From Stutzerimonas stutzeri (GTDB taxonomy: Bacteria > Pseudomonadota > Gammaproteobacteria > Pseudomonadales > Pseudomonadaceae), in NCBI GenBank assembly GCA_002345575.1, contig DDVX01000012.1:33924-97923 (forward strand): 64,000 nt of DNA, written 5' to 3'. Of this stretch, positions 1-8,367 are shown piece by piece (positions within the stretch are counted from its first letter, which is position 1; each line of letters begins with the position of its first letter). The translations under genes and the position numbers were made by a program. The notes under the pieces were generated by a model, which saw nothing but the letters and a program-made list of their open reading frames with translations, was not told the origin of the DNA and did not search any database.

Positions 1-115
1 CGGCGACGTGACCACGGTGCCTTACAAGCAGATCGTCATCGCCCTGGGCGATGGTGCCAAGGCTTCGCTGAGTGCCTTCGATCATCTGATCCGCAGCACC
101 TCGCCTGTGGCGTAA
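1..115 (+). CDS. ahpF: Alkyl hydroperoxide reductase subunit F, C-terminal end (partial)
   Basis: Only the last 37 codons are present (reading frame from base 2). They read GDVTTVPYKQIVIALGDG and then AKASLSAFDHLIR, which is the conserved C-terminus of AhpF, the FAD/NADH disulfide reductase that recycles the peroxiredoxin AhpC. The TTVPYKQI segment belongs to the FAD-binding end of the thioredoxin-reductase-like fold. A thioredoxin reductase (TrxB) ends differently, so AhpF is preferred. The gene starts upstream of the window and is followed by a strong terminator at 168-203. Confidence 0.85.
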   Translation, partial: GDVTTVPYKQIVIALGDGAKASLSAFDHLIRSTSPVA

Positions 116-118
116 TGC

Positions 119-142
119 CGTAGGGGCGAGCTCGTTCGGCCA
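119..142. repeat. REP-like element, copy 1
   Basis: This 24-base stretch matches 37329-37352 at 22 of 24 positions. The core is an imperfect inverted repeat around GAGCTCGTTC, less perfect here than in the second copy. It lies just after the ahpF stop codon, a typical place for pseudomonad REP elements. Having only two copies in view limits the confidence. Confidence 0.45.
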
Positions 143-167
143 ATACACTGACACCAGCTTTGCAACG

Positions 168-203
168 AAAAAGGGGGAGCAGATCAATCTGCTCCCCCTT
201 TTT
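168..203 (+). terminator. Rho-independent terminator of ahpF (perfect palindrome)
   Basis: A 17-bp perfect stem (five A, five G, then AGCAGAT, and its complement) closes on a 2-base centre and ends in five T. The A-run on the left makes it potentially bidirectional. It lies 52 bases after the ahpF stop. The remaining bases to 346 show no other feature I can support. Confidence 0.85.
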
Positions 204-346
204 GCTCATCATTGGGTGACGGATAGATGGTTGAGATCGACGGTCTATTGGATACGCAGGCTCCGCTTTGGCTCGGCTGACAACGAGGGAAGAGGGCGGT
301 TAGCCATTTTTCGCAGGTATCAGCAGTTCTGGGAGCGAATCCATTT

Positions 347-1474
347 ATGACGAGCGCGCACGCGTCGCAAAAGTTGCGAGGGGCCGTGGTGACGCTGGCG
401 AATCGCGCCAGTGAACCCCGACACGAAAAAGACGTGCACGAACAGCTGGCCAGGCGCCTGGCCGCGCTGCAGGGAATGGACTTCGTAGGCGAATATGACC
501 CTTCGGCGCAATACTCTCAGCAGCTGTATTACGTCCCATCCGGCACAGTAATAGGCGTCGACTCGGCGCGCGAGCTTGGTATCGAAGATGAGCAGGATCT
601 CTTTGGCGGCGTTGTGCCCCATGCCTTCGTCGAGACCAAGGCAATCTCCCATCCGCTGCTGCGACCTAATGCGGATTCGCCAATTGGCTGGTCGCGCACC
701 TTTGCGGGTCGGGTCGAGGGCAGCGTATTGGCCGGCTACAGCGTATTTTCATTGCGCGATGCGCGCGAGGCAGGTAGGCGGCTGCTCCACGAAGGGCCGC
801 TTCGACTCAAGCCGGTGCGCGCCACCGGAGGTCGTGGGCAGGAGCGAGTGGATGGCGTGCAGGCGCTTGATCAGGCGCTGGAGCACATCGACGAGGCCGA
901 GCTGGCGCAGTATGGGCTGGTGCTTGAAAACAATCTGGATCGTGTGACGACGTTCAGTGTCGGTCAGATTCGTGTGGCTGCTCAAATGCTGAGTTACTAC
1001 GGCACGCAACGCCTGACCGACGACAACAACGGCCAGACCGTCTATGGCGGCTCGGACCTGGTGGTCGTCGAAGGTGATTTCGAGGCTTTGCTCAGACTCG
1101 AACTGCCCGACAGGACCCGCGTTGCCATCACTCAGGCGCAAGTCTATGACGCTGCAGCATCAGCCTGTTTCCGGGATTTCCATGCCTCGCGACGTAACTA
1201 CGATATTGCCCAGGGCGTAGATGGGCGAGGCCGCGCCTGCTCCGGTGTGCTGGAGCAATCCTGGCGTATTGGTGGCGCCAGCGGCGCCGAAGTCGCCGCG
1301 CTCGAAGCCTTTGCTCAGGGTGGCAAGGCGCGCGTGCTGCGGGCATCGACCGTGGAGCTATACGGCGAAACGAAGTCAGCTCCGGAGGGCGCAACGGTGC
1401 TGTTTCGTGGCGAGGACGAGGAGGTCGGTTTTATCACCAAGTACGTCACGCTGGAGGAATATGGCAACCCATAG
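347..1474 (+). CDS. DUF3182 family protein, ATP-grasp-like
   Basis: This 375-residue protein resembles the DUF3182 family, whose function is not established. The middle has an ATP-grasp look: RLKPVRATGGRGQERV near residues 152-167 resembles the lysine plus glycine-rich nucleotide loop, and LVLENNLDRVTTFSVG near 190 resembles the next strand. The C-terminal third carries DFHASRRNYDIAQG and a GVLEQSWRIGGASGAE stretch that may close the active site. No signal peptide or membrane segment is seen. The stop codon overlaps the start of the alpha/beta hydrolase at 1461 by 14 bases, so the two are probably translationally coupled and act in one pathway. An ATP-dependent ligase is an inference; the substrate is unknown. 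Confidence 0.7.
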   Translation: MTSAHASQKLRGAVVTLANRASEPRHEKDVHEQLARRLAALQGMDFVGEYDPSAQYSQQLYYVPSGTVIGVDSARELGIEDEQDLFGGVVPHAFVETKAISHPLLRPNADSPIGWSRTFAGRVEGSVLAGYSVFSLRDAREAGRRLLHEGPLRLKPVRATGGRGQERVDGVQALDQALEHIDEAELAQYGLVLENNLDRVTTFSVGQIRVAAQMLSYYGTQRLTDDNNGQTVYGGSDLVVVEGDFEALLRLELPDRTRVAITQAQVYDAAASACFRDFHASRRNYDIAQGVDGRGRACSGVLEQSWRIGGASGAEVAALEAFAQGGKARVLRASTVELYGETKSAPEGATVLFRGEDEEVGFITKYVTLEEYGNP

Positions 1475-2222
1475 CGAACCCGTGGATATTCTGGTCGATG
1501 ACGAGCACATCGCCGGGACCTTTCTGACTCCACCGACGAAGTTGCCCGGAGTGCTCTTCGTGCATGGTTGGGGCGGCAGTCAGGAGCGGGACCTGACGCG
1601 CGCTAGAGGCATTGCCGGGCTGGGCTGCATTTGCCTGTCGTTCGACCTGCGCGGCCATGCCCTGACGCTGGCGCAGCAGCAGACGGTGACGCGCGAGCAG
1701 AATCTCAACGATCTGCTCGCCGCCTACGACCTGCTGGCGCAGCATCCGCATATTGATCCTTCGGCGATTGCCGTGGTGGGGACCAGTTATGGCGGCTATC
1801 TGGCTGCACTGCTGACTGCACTGCGCCCGGTTAGATGGCTGGCCATGCGGGTGCCGGCTTTGTATCGGGATGATGACTGGATGGTGCCTAAACGACAGCT
1901 GGATCGGGACATCCTCAACCAGCTGCGCGGAAGGCGGGTGACGCCCGAGGAGAATCGGGCCCTGGCGGCCTGCGCCAAGTTTCGCGGCGATGTGCTGCTG
2001 GTCGAATCCGAATTCGACCATCTCGTGCCGCACGCGACCATTATGAGCTACCGTGCTGCGTTCCATCAGACGCACTCACTGACCCACCGCATTATTCTTG
2101 GCGCTGATCACGGCCTCACCAGCGAGAGCTGTCAGAAGACCTATACCGATATTCTGGTTGGCTGGGCGACCGAGATGGTGGTCGGCGGTCGCCTCGGCAG
2201 GCTGCAAAGCCCAGCTGCCTGA
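1461..2222 (+). CDS. Alpha/beta hydrolase, partner of the DUF3182 protein
   Basis: A 253-residue alpha/beta hydrolase. The ATG at 1461 was chosen because it follows GGAGGAAT inside the end of the upstream gene; longer in-frame extensions only read through that gene's other frame. Features seen: an oxyanion-type HGWGGS at residues 35-40, the nucleophile elbow GTSYGG with Ser109, a candidate acid Asp186 (ESEFDHLVPH) and a candidate His217 (GADHGLT). The pattern fits soluble dienelactone-hydrolase or serine-aminopeptidase-like enzymes. The substrate is unknown, but coupling to DUF3182 suggests it cleaves a product or precursor of that enzyme. It converges on the cobalamin adenosyltransferase with a 2-base gap. 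Confidence 0.8.
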   Translation: MATHSEPVDILVDDEHIAGTFLTPPTKLPGVLFVHGWGGSQERDLTRARGIAGLGCICLSFDLRGHALTLAQQQTVTREQNLNDLLAAYDLLAQHPHIDPSAIAVVGTSYGGYLAALLTALRPVRWLAMRVPALYRDDDWMVPKRQLDRDILNQLRGRRVTPEENRALAACAKFRGDVLLVESEFDHLVPHATIMSYRAAFHQTHSLTHRIILGADHGLTSESCQKTYTDILVGWATEMVVGGRLGRLQSPAA

Positions 2223-2224
2223 GC

Positions 2225-2803
2225 TCAGACCGGCGCAGGTGCCGCTTGCCAGAGAATTTCAGCACGGCCCTGACGGCGTGCAATTAGTCGTGCGGCGACG
2301 AAGAAGAGGTCCGATAGGCGGTTGAGATAGGCCAGTCCCACAGAACGCAGTGGCTCGCTGACGTTGAGCTGCTGGCAGCGTCTTTCGCTGGTACGTGCCA
2401 AGCTGCGGCACAAATGGGCGAGGGCGATCAGCCTTGAGCCGCCCGGCATGATGAAGTCCTTCAGCGGCCCCAACTCTTCATTCCAGCGGTCGATAGCCGT
2501 TTCCAGTCGTGCCACTTCAGCCTCGTTTAGCGCTTGATACTCGGGCATCGCCAGTTCGCCACCCAGGTCGAACAGGCGATGCTGGCAGGGCTGCAGCACT
2601 TCTATCAGTTCGGTCAGACCAGGCCATTGATCCTGGGCTTCATCAAGCTCGGCGAGCAATAGCCCCAGCTGGCTGTTGAGAGTGTCGATTTCGCCCATTG
2701 CTTCGACGCGCGGATGATCTTTGGGCACCCGGCGCCCATCGGCCAAGCCAGTTTCACCGCTGTCACCGGTGCGTGTGTAGATTTTTGAAAGACGATTACC
2801 CAT
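2225..2803 (-). CDS. PduO-type ATP:cob(I)alamin adenosyltransferase
   Basis: A 192-residue protein starting MGNRLSKIYTRTGDSGET. It has the PduO-type signature: N-terminal TRTGDxGxTGLxDG ATP loop, then GEIDTLNSQLGLL, and C-terminal RSLARTSERRC followed by YLNRLSDLFFVAARL. The family transfers the adenosyl group of ATP to cob(I)alamin to make adenosylcobalamin. It is the last gene of a minus-strand cluster, 13 bases after the histidine kinase. Co-transcription with signalling genes is probably positional rather than functional. It is not related to the CobA/CobO P-loop adenosyltransferases. Confidence 0.9.
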   Translation of the reverse strand: MGNRLSKIYTRTGDSGETGLADGRRVPKDHPRVEAMGEIDTLNSQLGLLLAELDEAQDQWPGLTELIEVLQPCQHRLFDLGGELAMPEYQALNEAEVARLETAIDRWNEELGPLKDFIMPGGSRLIALAHLCRSLARTSERRCQQLNVSEPLRSVGLAYLNRLSDLFFVAARLIARRQGRAEILWQAAPAPV

Positions 2804-2816
2804 GGATGAATCCTGT

Positions 2817-4832
2817 TCAGTTGTTTGTATTTTCTGAGCTCGATGTCAGCGGCAGGCGTAGGGTAAAAGTCGTGCCCTGGCCCGGCCTGCATTGCACTTC
2901 CATCTGGCCTTTGTGGTTGTTAGTGATGATGAAATAGGAAACGGACAGCCCGAGACCGGTGCCCTGGCCCACTTCCTTGGTGGTGAAGAAGGGCTCGAAG
3001 ATCCGCTTGCGGATATGTTCGGGAATCCCTCCGCCGTTGTCTTCCACCTGAATTTCAGCCCACGGCGGGCTGAGCCGGGTGCGTAGGGTAATCTTTCCGT
3101 GGCTTCGGTGCGGGCCATGGTGGATCGCCTGGGCAGCATTCTTCAGCAGGTTGAGCAGCACCTGCTCGAGTTCGTTGCCAATACAGGGCGCTCGTGCGAC
3201 CTGAGGATCGAAGTCGCGCACGATTTCGATGGCGCGGAAGTCAAAATTGTCTGTCAGGGCAAAGTCGTTGCCGGCAATTTCCAGTGCCTGGTCGATCAGC
3301 TCGCTCAGTTGACACTCAGCCAGCTGGCGGTTGCTCAGGCGGCTGAAGCTGAGCATGTGGCTGACGATCCGTGCGGCACGTGAGCCGGCCTGCTGGATGC
3401 CGTCGAGCATTTGCGGAATCTCCCGCCGCTGCAGATAGCAATTGACTGCTTCCAGCTTGACCCCGGTTTCCTCTGCAGTTTCACGGTTGCGCTCAAGGTC
3501 CGGCGAAAGACGGCGGCGGATATTCTGCGCATTGTGAAGTATGGCGCCGAGCGGATTGTTGATCTCGTGGGCCATGCCCGCAGCGAGGCTACCGACCGAG
3601 AGCATCTTCTCCGATTGCACCATCAGTTCTTCCATGTTGAGGCGTTCGGTAATGTCGTCGATACGGATCACTACACCACGGCCGGCGCCGCCCATCAGCG
3701 GGTAGAACGTCAGTGCGTAGTGTCTGGGTTCTTCGTGGAAGGCCCAGCTGACGCGCTCGATCTTGTGAACTTCATGCTGCTCGCAGGTGCGGCGAATCTG
3801 GCTGAGAAAGGGTCGTAGCGGCTCGAAAGCGATGAATACCGGCTGGTTCAGCGCATCATCCAGGGGGGTGCCGGAAAGCGCACTGGCCTGCTGGTTCCAT
3901 TGGGTTACGTGGAGCTGCTCATCCAGCGCGATGAGTGCCGAGGGCATGGAGTCGATGATGCTGTTGAGGTAGTTCTGGAACCCGGTGAGTTTACGTTCGA
4001 TCCTGCTACGCACCTGTACTTCGAGCTCGAGCTTTCGGTTGGTGTGCCAGGTTTCCTCCGCCAGCCCCTGAGCATGGTCGAAGGCTTCCTGGGCGTCGTC
4101 GCGGGCGCGCTTAAGCTGCTGTTCGCGGGCCTGCATGCGCGCCAGCATGGTGTTGAAGGCGTCGGCAAGGCGGCCGATTTCATCCTGATTGCGGGCTGTG
4201 GCGCGCAGCGAATAGTTTTCCTCGCGAGTGACCTGGCGGGTTAGGGCTTCAAGGTCGCGAATCGGTCGGGTGATCAGTTGGCGGATCTGCTGCGCGACCA
4301 GCAGCCAGAGCAGCAAACTGGCCAGTAGGATCGCCAGGCTGGCTGTCAGAGTGCCAGTGTAAAACGCCCCTGGCAGCTCGCTGCTTGCAACGATCAGCAC
4401 GTGGCCCGGCGGGCCTGCGACCTGAGGCAATTCGACCAACAGATTGGCGCGCATTTCGGTTTTCTGCCATTGCACAAACTGGCTGGTCTGCTCAGGCAGC
4501 GCCAGCGGTTCACCACGTTGCAGCTGGGCGAAGCGCTGTCCTGCGGCGTCATAGATCACCGCGGCACGTAGCGGCGCATAGTCACCCAGCTTGGCGAGGA
4601 GCGCGTTGGCAGACGCCTGGGAGTTCAGGGCCTGCCGGCTCAATTCCGGGGTACTCAACAGCGCTCCCAGAGTATGCATGGCCTGGGGCGCGACGCTCTG
4701 GCGAGAAATCCAATAAGCCGCGCTGATGAAGGTCAGGTTGGAGACCAGCAGCACGGCGGCCAGCAGAACGAGCGGGGCGATCAGCAGCTTGCGGCCGACC
4801 GGAAGGTTTTCAAGACGCTGACGCAGAGTCAT
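2817..4832 (-). CDS. Membrane sensor histidine kinase (HAMP-PAS-HisKA-HATPase)
   Basis: A 671-residue sensor kinase. A membrane segment near residues 17-38 and a second near 163-185 enclose a periplasmic sensor of about 120 residues. A HAMP linker follows (about 185-240), then a coiled coil, a PAS domain (IDSMPSALIALDEQLHVTQW, about 290-400), a HisKA domain with the phospho-acceptor in MAHEINNPLGAI (His422), and an HATPase domain with N box NLLKNAAQA, G1 DNGGGIP and G2 GTGLGLSVSY. It probably pairs with the response regulator at 5790-6758, which sits two genes upstream in the same operon. The phospho-receiver target and the signal are unknown. Confidence 0.9.
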   Translation of the reverse strand: MTLRQRLENLPVGRKLLIAPLVLLAAVLLVSNLTFISAAYWISRQSVAPQAMHTLGALLSTPELSRQALNSQASANALLAKLGDYAPLRAAVIYDAAGQRFAQLQRGEPLALPEQTSQFVQWQKTEMRANLLVELPQVAGPPGHVLIVASSELPGAFYTGTLTASLAILLASLLLWLLVAQQIRQLITRPIRDLEALTRQVTREENYSLRATARNQDEIGRLADAFNTMLARMQAREQQLKRARDDAQEAFDHAQGLAEETWHTNRKLELEVQVRSRIERKLTGFQNYLNSIIDSMPSALIALDEQLHVTQWNQQASALSGTPLDDALNQPVFIAFEPLRPFLSQIRRTCEQHEVHKIERVSWAFHEEPRHYALTFYPLMGGAGRGVVIRIDDITERLNMEELMVQSEKMLSVGSLAAGMAHEINNPLGAILHNAQNIRRRLSPDLERNRETAEETGVKLEAVNCYLQRREIPQMLDGIQQAGSRAARIVSHMLSFSRLSNRQLAECQLSELIDQALEIAGNDFALTDNFDFRAIEIVRDFDPQVARAPCIGNELEQVLLNLLKNAAQAIHHGPHRSHGKITLRTRLSPPWAEIQVEDNGGGIPEHIRKRIFEPFFTTKEVGQGTGLGLSVSYFIITNNHKGQMEVQCRPGQGTTFTLRLPLTSSSENTNN

Positions 4833-4875
4833 GGCAGGTACGGGCAGAAGGGTGTCTGCGCAGGGTAACGGGGCC

Positions 4876-5793
4876 TCAGTCCTGCGGCAATCCGAGCTGC
4901 GCGAGGAAAGCTTGCAGGCGCTTGAACAACGCGTTCAGCTCACTGACCTCCAGCCCATGCTGTAGTGCGGTACGGCAGGCGTGTCCAAGCAGGAAACTGA
5001 TTTCCGTGCGACGGCCGTTGTGCACATCCTGATGCATGGAAGAGTAATTGCTGGCGGTGGCGTTGATGACCCGTAAGACTTCTTCTTCAAGCTCATCGGC
5101 CGCGTCGACATGATTGCAGGCCACGAGGATACGGCCCAACTCGTTGCATAGCTGACGCAGTTGTTCGCGGTGCGCCAGCAGCTCGCCGTTGCGACAGTCA
5201 TGCAGGACGGTGAGGGGGTTGATGGCGCAATTAAGCGCGAGCTTGCGCCATAGCCTGGCTTCGATATTGTCTGTCCAGTCGCAGGGAATGCCGGCTGTCA
5301 CCAGCTCGGCCAGCCAATGCGGTGGCATCGGATCGAGCGGATCGCCTAGCCAGTTCTGGCCTTGGCCGGCGTGTAGCACTTCGAAATCCTTACGGCGATA
5401 GGCGCCTTCGGTGCTTGAGATGAAGATGCTGCGGCAGGCTGGCCAACGTGCCGCCACGGCCTGCTGGCTGCCGAGGCCATTCTGCAACAGAAGGATTTCC
5501 GCACCTGGCTGCAGACGCGTAGCCACTTCAGCTACGGCGGCTTCGGCGTCGTAGGCCTTGCAGGCAACCAGCAGACGCTGGATGGGGCCTTCTGTTCCTG
5601 GGAGTTCGGCAGTCAGCGGATACAGGCTGGACCGTTCCGTCTCGATCAGGCGGAGGCCCCCGGCGGCGCGGTAGTCGGCAAGCCTCTGTTGGTTACGCAG
5701 AATGATGCGTACTGGCAGCGCCGCACGGTTCAGGCGTGTGGCCCACAAACAGCCGAGACTGCCCGCGCCGAGAATGTGCCAGGTAGTGCTCAT
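4876..5793 (-). CDS. panE: Putative 2-dehydropantoate 2-reductase (PanE/ApbA family)
   Basis: A 305-residue NAD(P)H-dependent reductase of the ketopantoate reductase family (pantothenate synthesis). An N-terminal Rossmann loop GAGSLG lies at residues 9-14 and the inter-domain segment RLWRKLALNCAINPLTVL carries the expected catalytic lysine. The family contains several paralogues with other 2-oxoacid substrates, so the exact reaction is not proved by sequence. The ATG overlaps the stop of the upstream response-regulator gene by 4 bases, indicating translational coupling. A 43-base gap separates it from the histidine kinase downstream. Confidence 0.8.
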   Translation of the reverse strand: MSTTWHILGAGSLGCLWATRLNRAALPVRIILRNQQRLADYRAAGGLRLIETERSSLYPLTAELPGTEGPIQRLLVACKAYDAEAAVAEVATRLQPGAEILLLQNGLGSQQAVAARWPACRSIFISSTEGAYRRKDFEVLHAGQGQNWLGDPLDPMPPHWLAELVTAGIPCDWTDNIEARLWRKLALNCAINPLTVLHDCRNGELLAHREQLRQLCNELGRILVACNHVDAADELEEEVLRVINATASNYSSMHQDVHNGRRTEISFLLGHACRTALQHGLEVSELNALFKRLQAFLAQLGLPQD

Positions 5794-6758
5794 TGCTCAG
5801 GCTTTTTCAGGCGTAATGGCACGATGCGACCTGTGCTGTAGGCGTCTGCAAGCAGTGACTCGGCGCGTTCGGTGATCAGTCGAGGCTCGACCGGCAGGCT
5901 ATTGACGTCGATGCTGACCAGGCCGATGCCGGCCTTGAGCGAGATGAAGCCTTCGCTGGTCTTGAAAGCCTTGATATTCAGACCTTCGTGCAGGCGTTTG
6001 AAGCTACTTGGTGAGCACTCCTGCGGATTTTCGACCATAGCGAGCAGGCCAAAATGTTTGTCGTCCAGGCAGGTGAGCGTATCCATGGGTCGCACCAGTT
6101 GTTGCAGGCGTCGCGCCACGCCGCGCATCAGCTCCCGATAGAACTGCTCGCCATAGCGCTGCCGTTGGCTGGCGATTTCTGGCAGGCCGATCAGCAGATA
6201 ACAGAGCGTACCACCACGACTTTCGATTTGGCGCAGGCTGTCGCCGAGCCTCTGCCGCAGGTAACGCATATTGCCCAAGCCGGTAATAGGGTCGATCTGG
6301 TTGCGCTTTTCCAGGCTGGCGATGTTTTCCGTGAGCAGGCGGTTTTCCTGCATGAGCCGTTGCAACGAGCCGCACAAACGGTCAGCGGCATAGATGCGCG
6401 GGACCAGTTGTTCATTCATCGCCGACTTGCTGATGAAGTCGTCCACGCCATGATCGAATGCGATGCTCAGCACGTCATCGCCGTCGCGTCCGGTGAGCAG
6501 AATGATGTAGGTGTAATGGTGGGACATTTCGTCCTGTTGTCGCACCTGGGCGGTCAGCTCCAGGCCATCCATCTCCGGCATCAGCCAGTCGGCGAGCAGA
6601 ACGCTAGCCGGGCGCTCTTCAAGCAGCGTCAGAGCGGCACTGGCGCTACTGGCGAAGCGTAAGTCCTCATAACCGGCCTTGGACAGTGCGCGGCCAATCA
6701 TGACGCTGGAAAATTTGGCGTCGTCGACAACCAGGATGCTGAGATGGGGGTTGGGCAT
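5790..6758 (-). CDS. Response regulator with degenerate GGDEF domain
   Basis: A 322-residue protein. Residues 7-125 form a receiver domain with acidic pocket DD at 12-13, phospho-acceptor Asp57 (LLADWLMPEMDG) and a KSA segment near 111. A coiled linker (130-155) leads to a diguanylate-cyclase-like domain beginning DPITGLGN. Where an active cyclase has GGDEF, this protein has DDKHF (residues 232-236), so both signature glycines and the catalytic acid are replaced. It is therefore expected not to make c-di-GMP and may bind a partner or nucleotide instead. It heads the minus-strand operon with panE and the histidine kinase. The start is the first ATG, close to a divergent promoter region shared with yajQ. 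Confidence 0.88.
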   Translation of the reverse strand: MPNPHLSILVVDDAKFSSVMIGRALSKAGYEDLRFASSASAALTLLEERPASVLLADWLMPEMDGLELTAQVRQQDEMSHHYTYIILLTGRDGDDVLSIAFDHGVDDFISKSAMNEQLVPRIYAADRLCGSLQRLMQENRLLTENIASLEKRNQIDPITGLGNMRYLRQRLGDSLRQIESRGGTLCYLLIGLPEIASQRQRYGEQFYRELMRGVARRLQQLVRPMDTLTCLDDKHFGLLAMVENPQECSPSSFKRLHEGLNIKAFKTSEGFISLKAGIGLVSIDVNSLPVEPRLITERAESLLADAYSTGRIVPLRLKKPEQ

Positions 6759-6825
6759 TCATAGGCTCGGCAGGATGGAGGGGCAGCGCCGACTAGTGTG
6801 GCCGGCTGTTCAGGGTTTGAGCGGC

Positions 6826-6831
6826 TATAAT
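6826..6831 (+). promoter_or_regulatory. Candidate -10 box upstream of yajQ
   Basis: A perfect TATAAT lies 82 bases before the yajQ start, in the divergent region between yajQ and the response regulator. No good -35 box is seen at 16-18 bases upstream, so this is only a candidate. Confidence 0.3.
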
Positions 6832-6912
6832 GATTGCCCATTTTAACCGACAAGCTGCGCGCGATGGATCACAACCTTTGCGCGGTTTCACACTACTAAT
6901 GGAGCAAAGCCC

Positions 6913-7392
6913 ATGCCCTCATTCGACGTTGTATCCGAGCTGGACAAGCACGAAGTCACCAATGCCGTCGACAACGCCATTAAGGAACTGGATCGGCGTT
7001 ACGATTTGCGTGGTAAAGGCTCTTTTGAACTCAAGGAGTTGACCATTCACTTGACTGCCGACGCAGATTTCCAATTGGAGCAGATGCTGGAGATCATCAA
7101 GTTGAGCCTGATCAAGCGTAAGGTCGATATTCAGTGTCTGGAAACCAAAGACGCATACCCCTCGGGTAAGTCGGTCAAGCAGGAAGTGACGCTGCGTGAA
7201 GGCATCGACAAGGAGCTGGCGAAGAAGATCGTCGCTCATATCAAGGATGCCAAACTCAAGGTGCAGGCCGCTATCCAGGGCGAGCAGGTGCGCGTGACAG
7301 GCAAGAAACGCGACGACTTGCAGGAAGCCATTGCCCTGCTGCGTGCCCATGATTTCGGCATGCCGTTGCAGTTCAACAACTTCCGCGACTGA
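6913..7392 (+). CDS. yajQ: YajQ family nucleotide (c-di-GMP) binding protein
   Basis: A 159-residue protein beginning MPSFDVVSELDKHEVTNA, matching the YajQ/UPF0234 family in length and along its whole sequence (RYDLRGKGSFEL, KRKVDIQCLE, VRVTGKKRDDLQEAI, C-terminal PLQFNNFRD). Family members in Xanthomonas and Pseudomonas have been reported to bind c-di-GMP and affect transcription factors; older work reported nucleic acid or nucleotide binding. A GGAG ribosome site precedes the ATG. It is divergent from a gene for a degenerate-GGDEF protein, an appealing but unproved link. It is followed by the mscS-type gene on the same strand. Confidence 0.93.
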   Translation: MPSFDVVSELDKHEVTNAVDNAIKELDRRYDLRGKGSFELKELTIHLTADADFQLEQMLEIIKLSLIKRKVDIQCLETKDAYPSGKSVKQEVTLREGIDKELAKKIVAHIKDAKLKVQAAIQGEQVRVTGKKRDDLQEAIALLRAHDFGMPLQFNNFRD

Positions 7393-7479
7393 CATTCCTG
7401 CGCGCTCTGGCGCCACCTTTATTCCCCTCCATCATCGGCTGTCGCGTTGCGAGAGCCGGTTGTAGTAGGAGCTTTCCTG

Positions 7480-8304
7480 ATGGACATAAGCATCGACTAC
7501 CTGGTCGATCTCTCTGAAGCCTGGCTACCAGTCGCGTTGCAATACGCGGTCCAGCTAACCTTGGCATTGTTCACCTTTGTGCTGGGTTGGTGGTTGATCA
7601 ACCGCTTTACTCACAGAATTGGCAGCCTGCTGCAGCGGCGCAAGGTGGACCCGACGCTTCACGGTTTCATCGGCAGCCTGACAAGCGTCATTCTCAGGAT
7701 TCTGCTGCTGGTCAGCGTGGCCTCGATGGTAGGTGTGGAGACCACCTCCTTTATCGCGGTAATCGGCGCTGCGGGTCTGGCCATTGGCCTGGCCTTGCAG
7801 GGCAGTCTGGCGAACTTCGCCGGAGGAGTGCTGATTCTGCTGTTCCGCCCCTTCCGGGTCGGCGAGTGGATCGAGGCACAGGGCATAGCCGGCACGGTCA
7901 ACTCGATCCAGATCTTTCATACAGTGCTCAAGACCGGCGACAACAAGACGGTGGTAGTGCCGAACGGAGCGCTGTCGAACGGGCATATAACCAACTTTTC
8001 CCGCGAGCCTCGCCGCCGTGCGGACATCAATGTCGGCATCGACTACAGCAGTGATATCAAGTTGGCGCGGCAGATTCTGTTGGAGATAGCCGAGGACCCG
8101 CGGGTACTGCGTGAGCCGGAGCCGGTAGTGTTCGTCACTGGGTTGGGGGACAGCTCGGTGAATCTGTCGTTGCGTGTGTGGGTTGCGACCGGAGATTTCT
8201 GGCCGGTGACTTTCGCTTTTACCGAGCACGCCAAGGAGAAGCTGGCTGCAGCGGGGGTGGGTATTCCAGTTCCCCAGCGGGTGGTGCACCTGGTGCAAAG
8301 CTGA
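7480..8304 (+). CDS. MscS-type small-conductance mechanosensitive channel
   Basis: A 274-residue inner-membrane channel. The ATG at 7480 follows AGGAG with 8-base spacing; in-frame sequence further upstream lacks family similarity. Three membrane helices occupy about residues 20-125. The pore helix TM3 is the glycine/alanine-rich GLAIGLALQGSLANFAGGV, followed by the MscS beta domain (RPFRVGEWIEAQG, VVVPNGALSNGHITNFSRE). It releases solutes during hypo-osmotic shock. The length matches E. coli MscS (286). A bidirectional terminator follows. Confidence 0.93.
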   Translation: MDISIDYLVDLSEAWLPVALQYAVQLTLALFTFVLGWWLINRFTHRIGSLLQRRKVDPTLHGFIGSLTSVILRILLLVSVASMVGVETTSFIAVIGAAGLAIGLALQGSLANFAGGVLILLFRPFRVGEWIEAQGIAGTVNSIQIFHTVLKTGDNKTVVVPNGALSNGHITNFSREPRRRADINVGIDYSSDIKLARQILLEIAEDPRVLREPEPVVFVTGLGDSSVNLSLRVWVATGDFWPVTFAFTEHAKEKLAAAGVGIPVPQRVVHLVQS

Positions 8305-8317
8305 CAGATATTGCGTG

Positions 8318-8351
8318 AATAACGAAGCCGGCTATTGCCGGCTTTGTTATT
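8318..8351. terminator. Bidirectional terminator between mscS-type gene and ampG
   Basis: AATAAC-G-AAGCCGGC, a 4-base loop TATT, then GCCGGCTT-T-GTTATT: an inverted repeat of about 15 bp interrupted by one mismatch. It sits between two converging genes and can serve both, although the T run is short. Confidence 0.7.
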
Positions 8352-8367
8352 CAGAGGCGCCCGCAAG

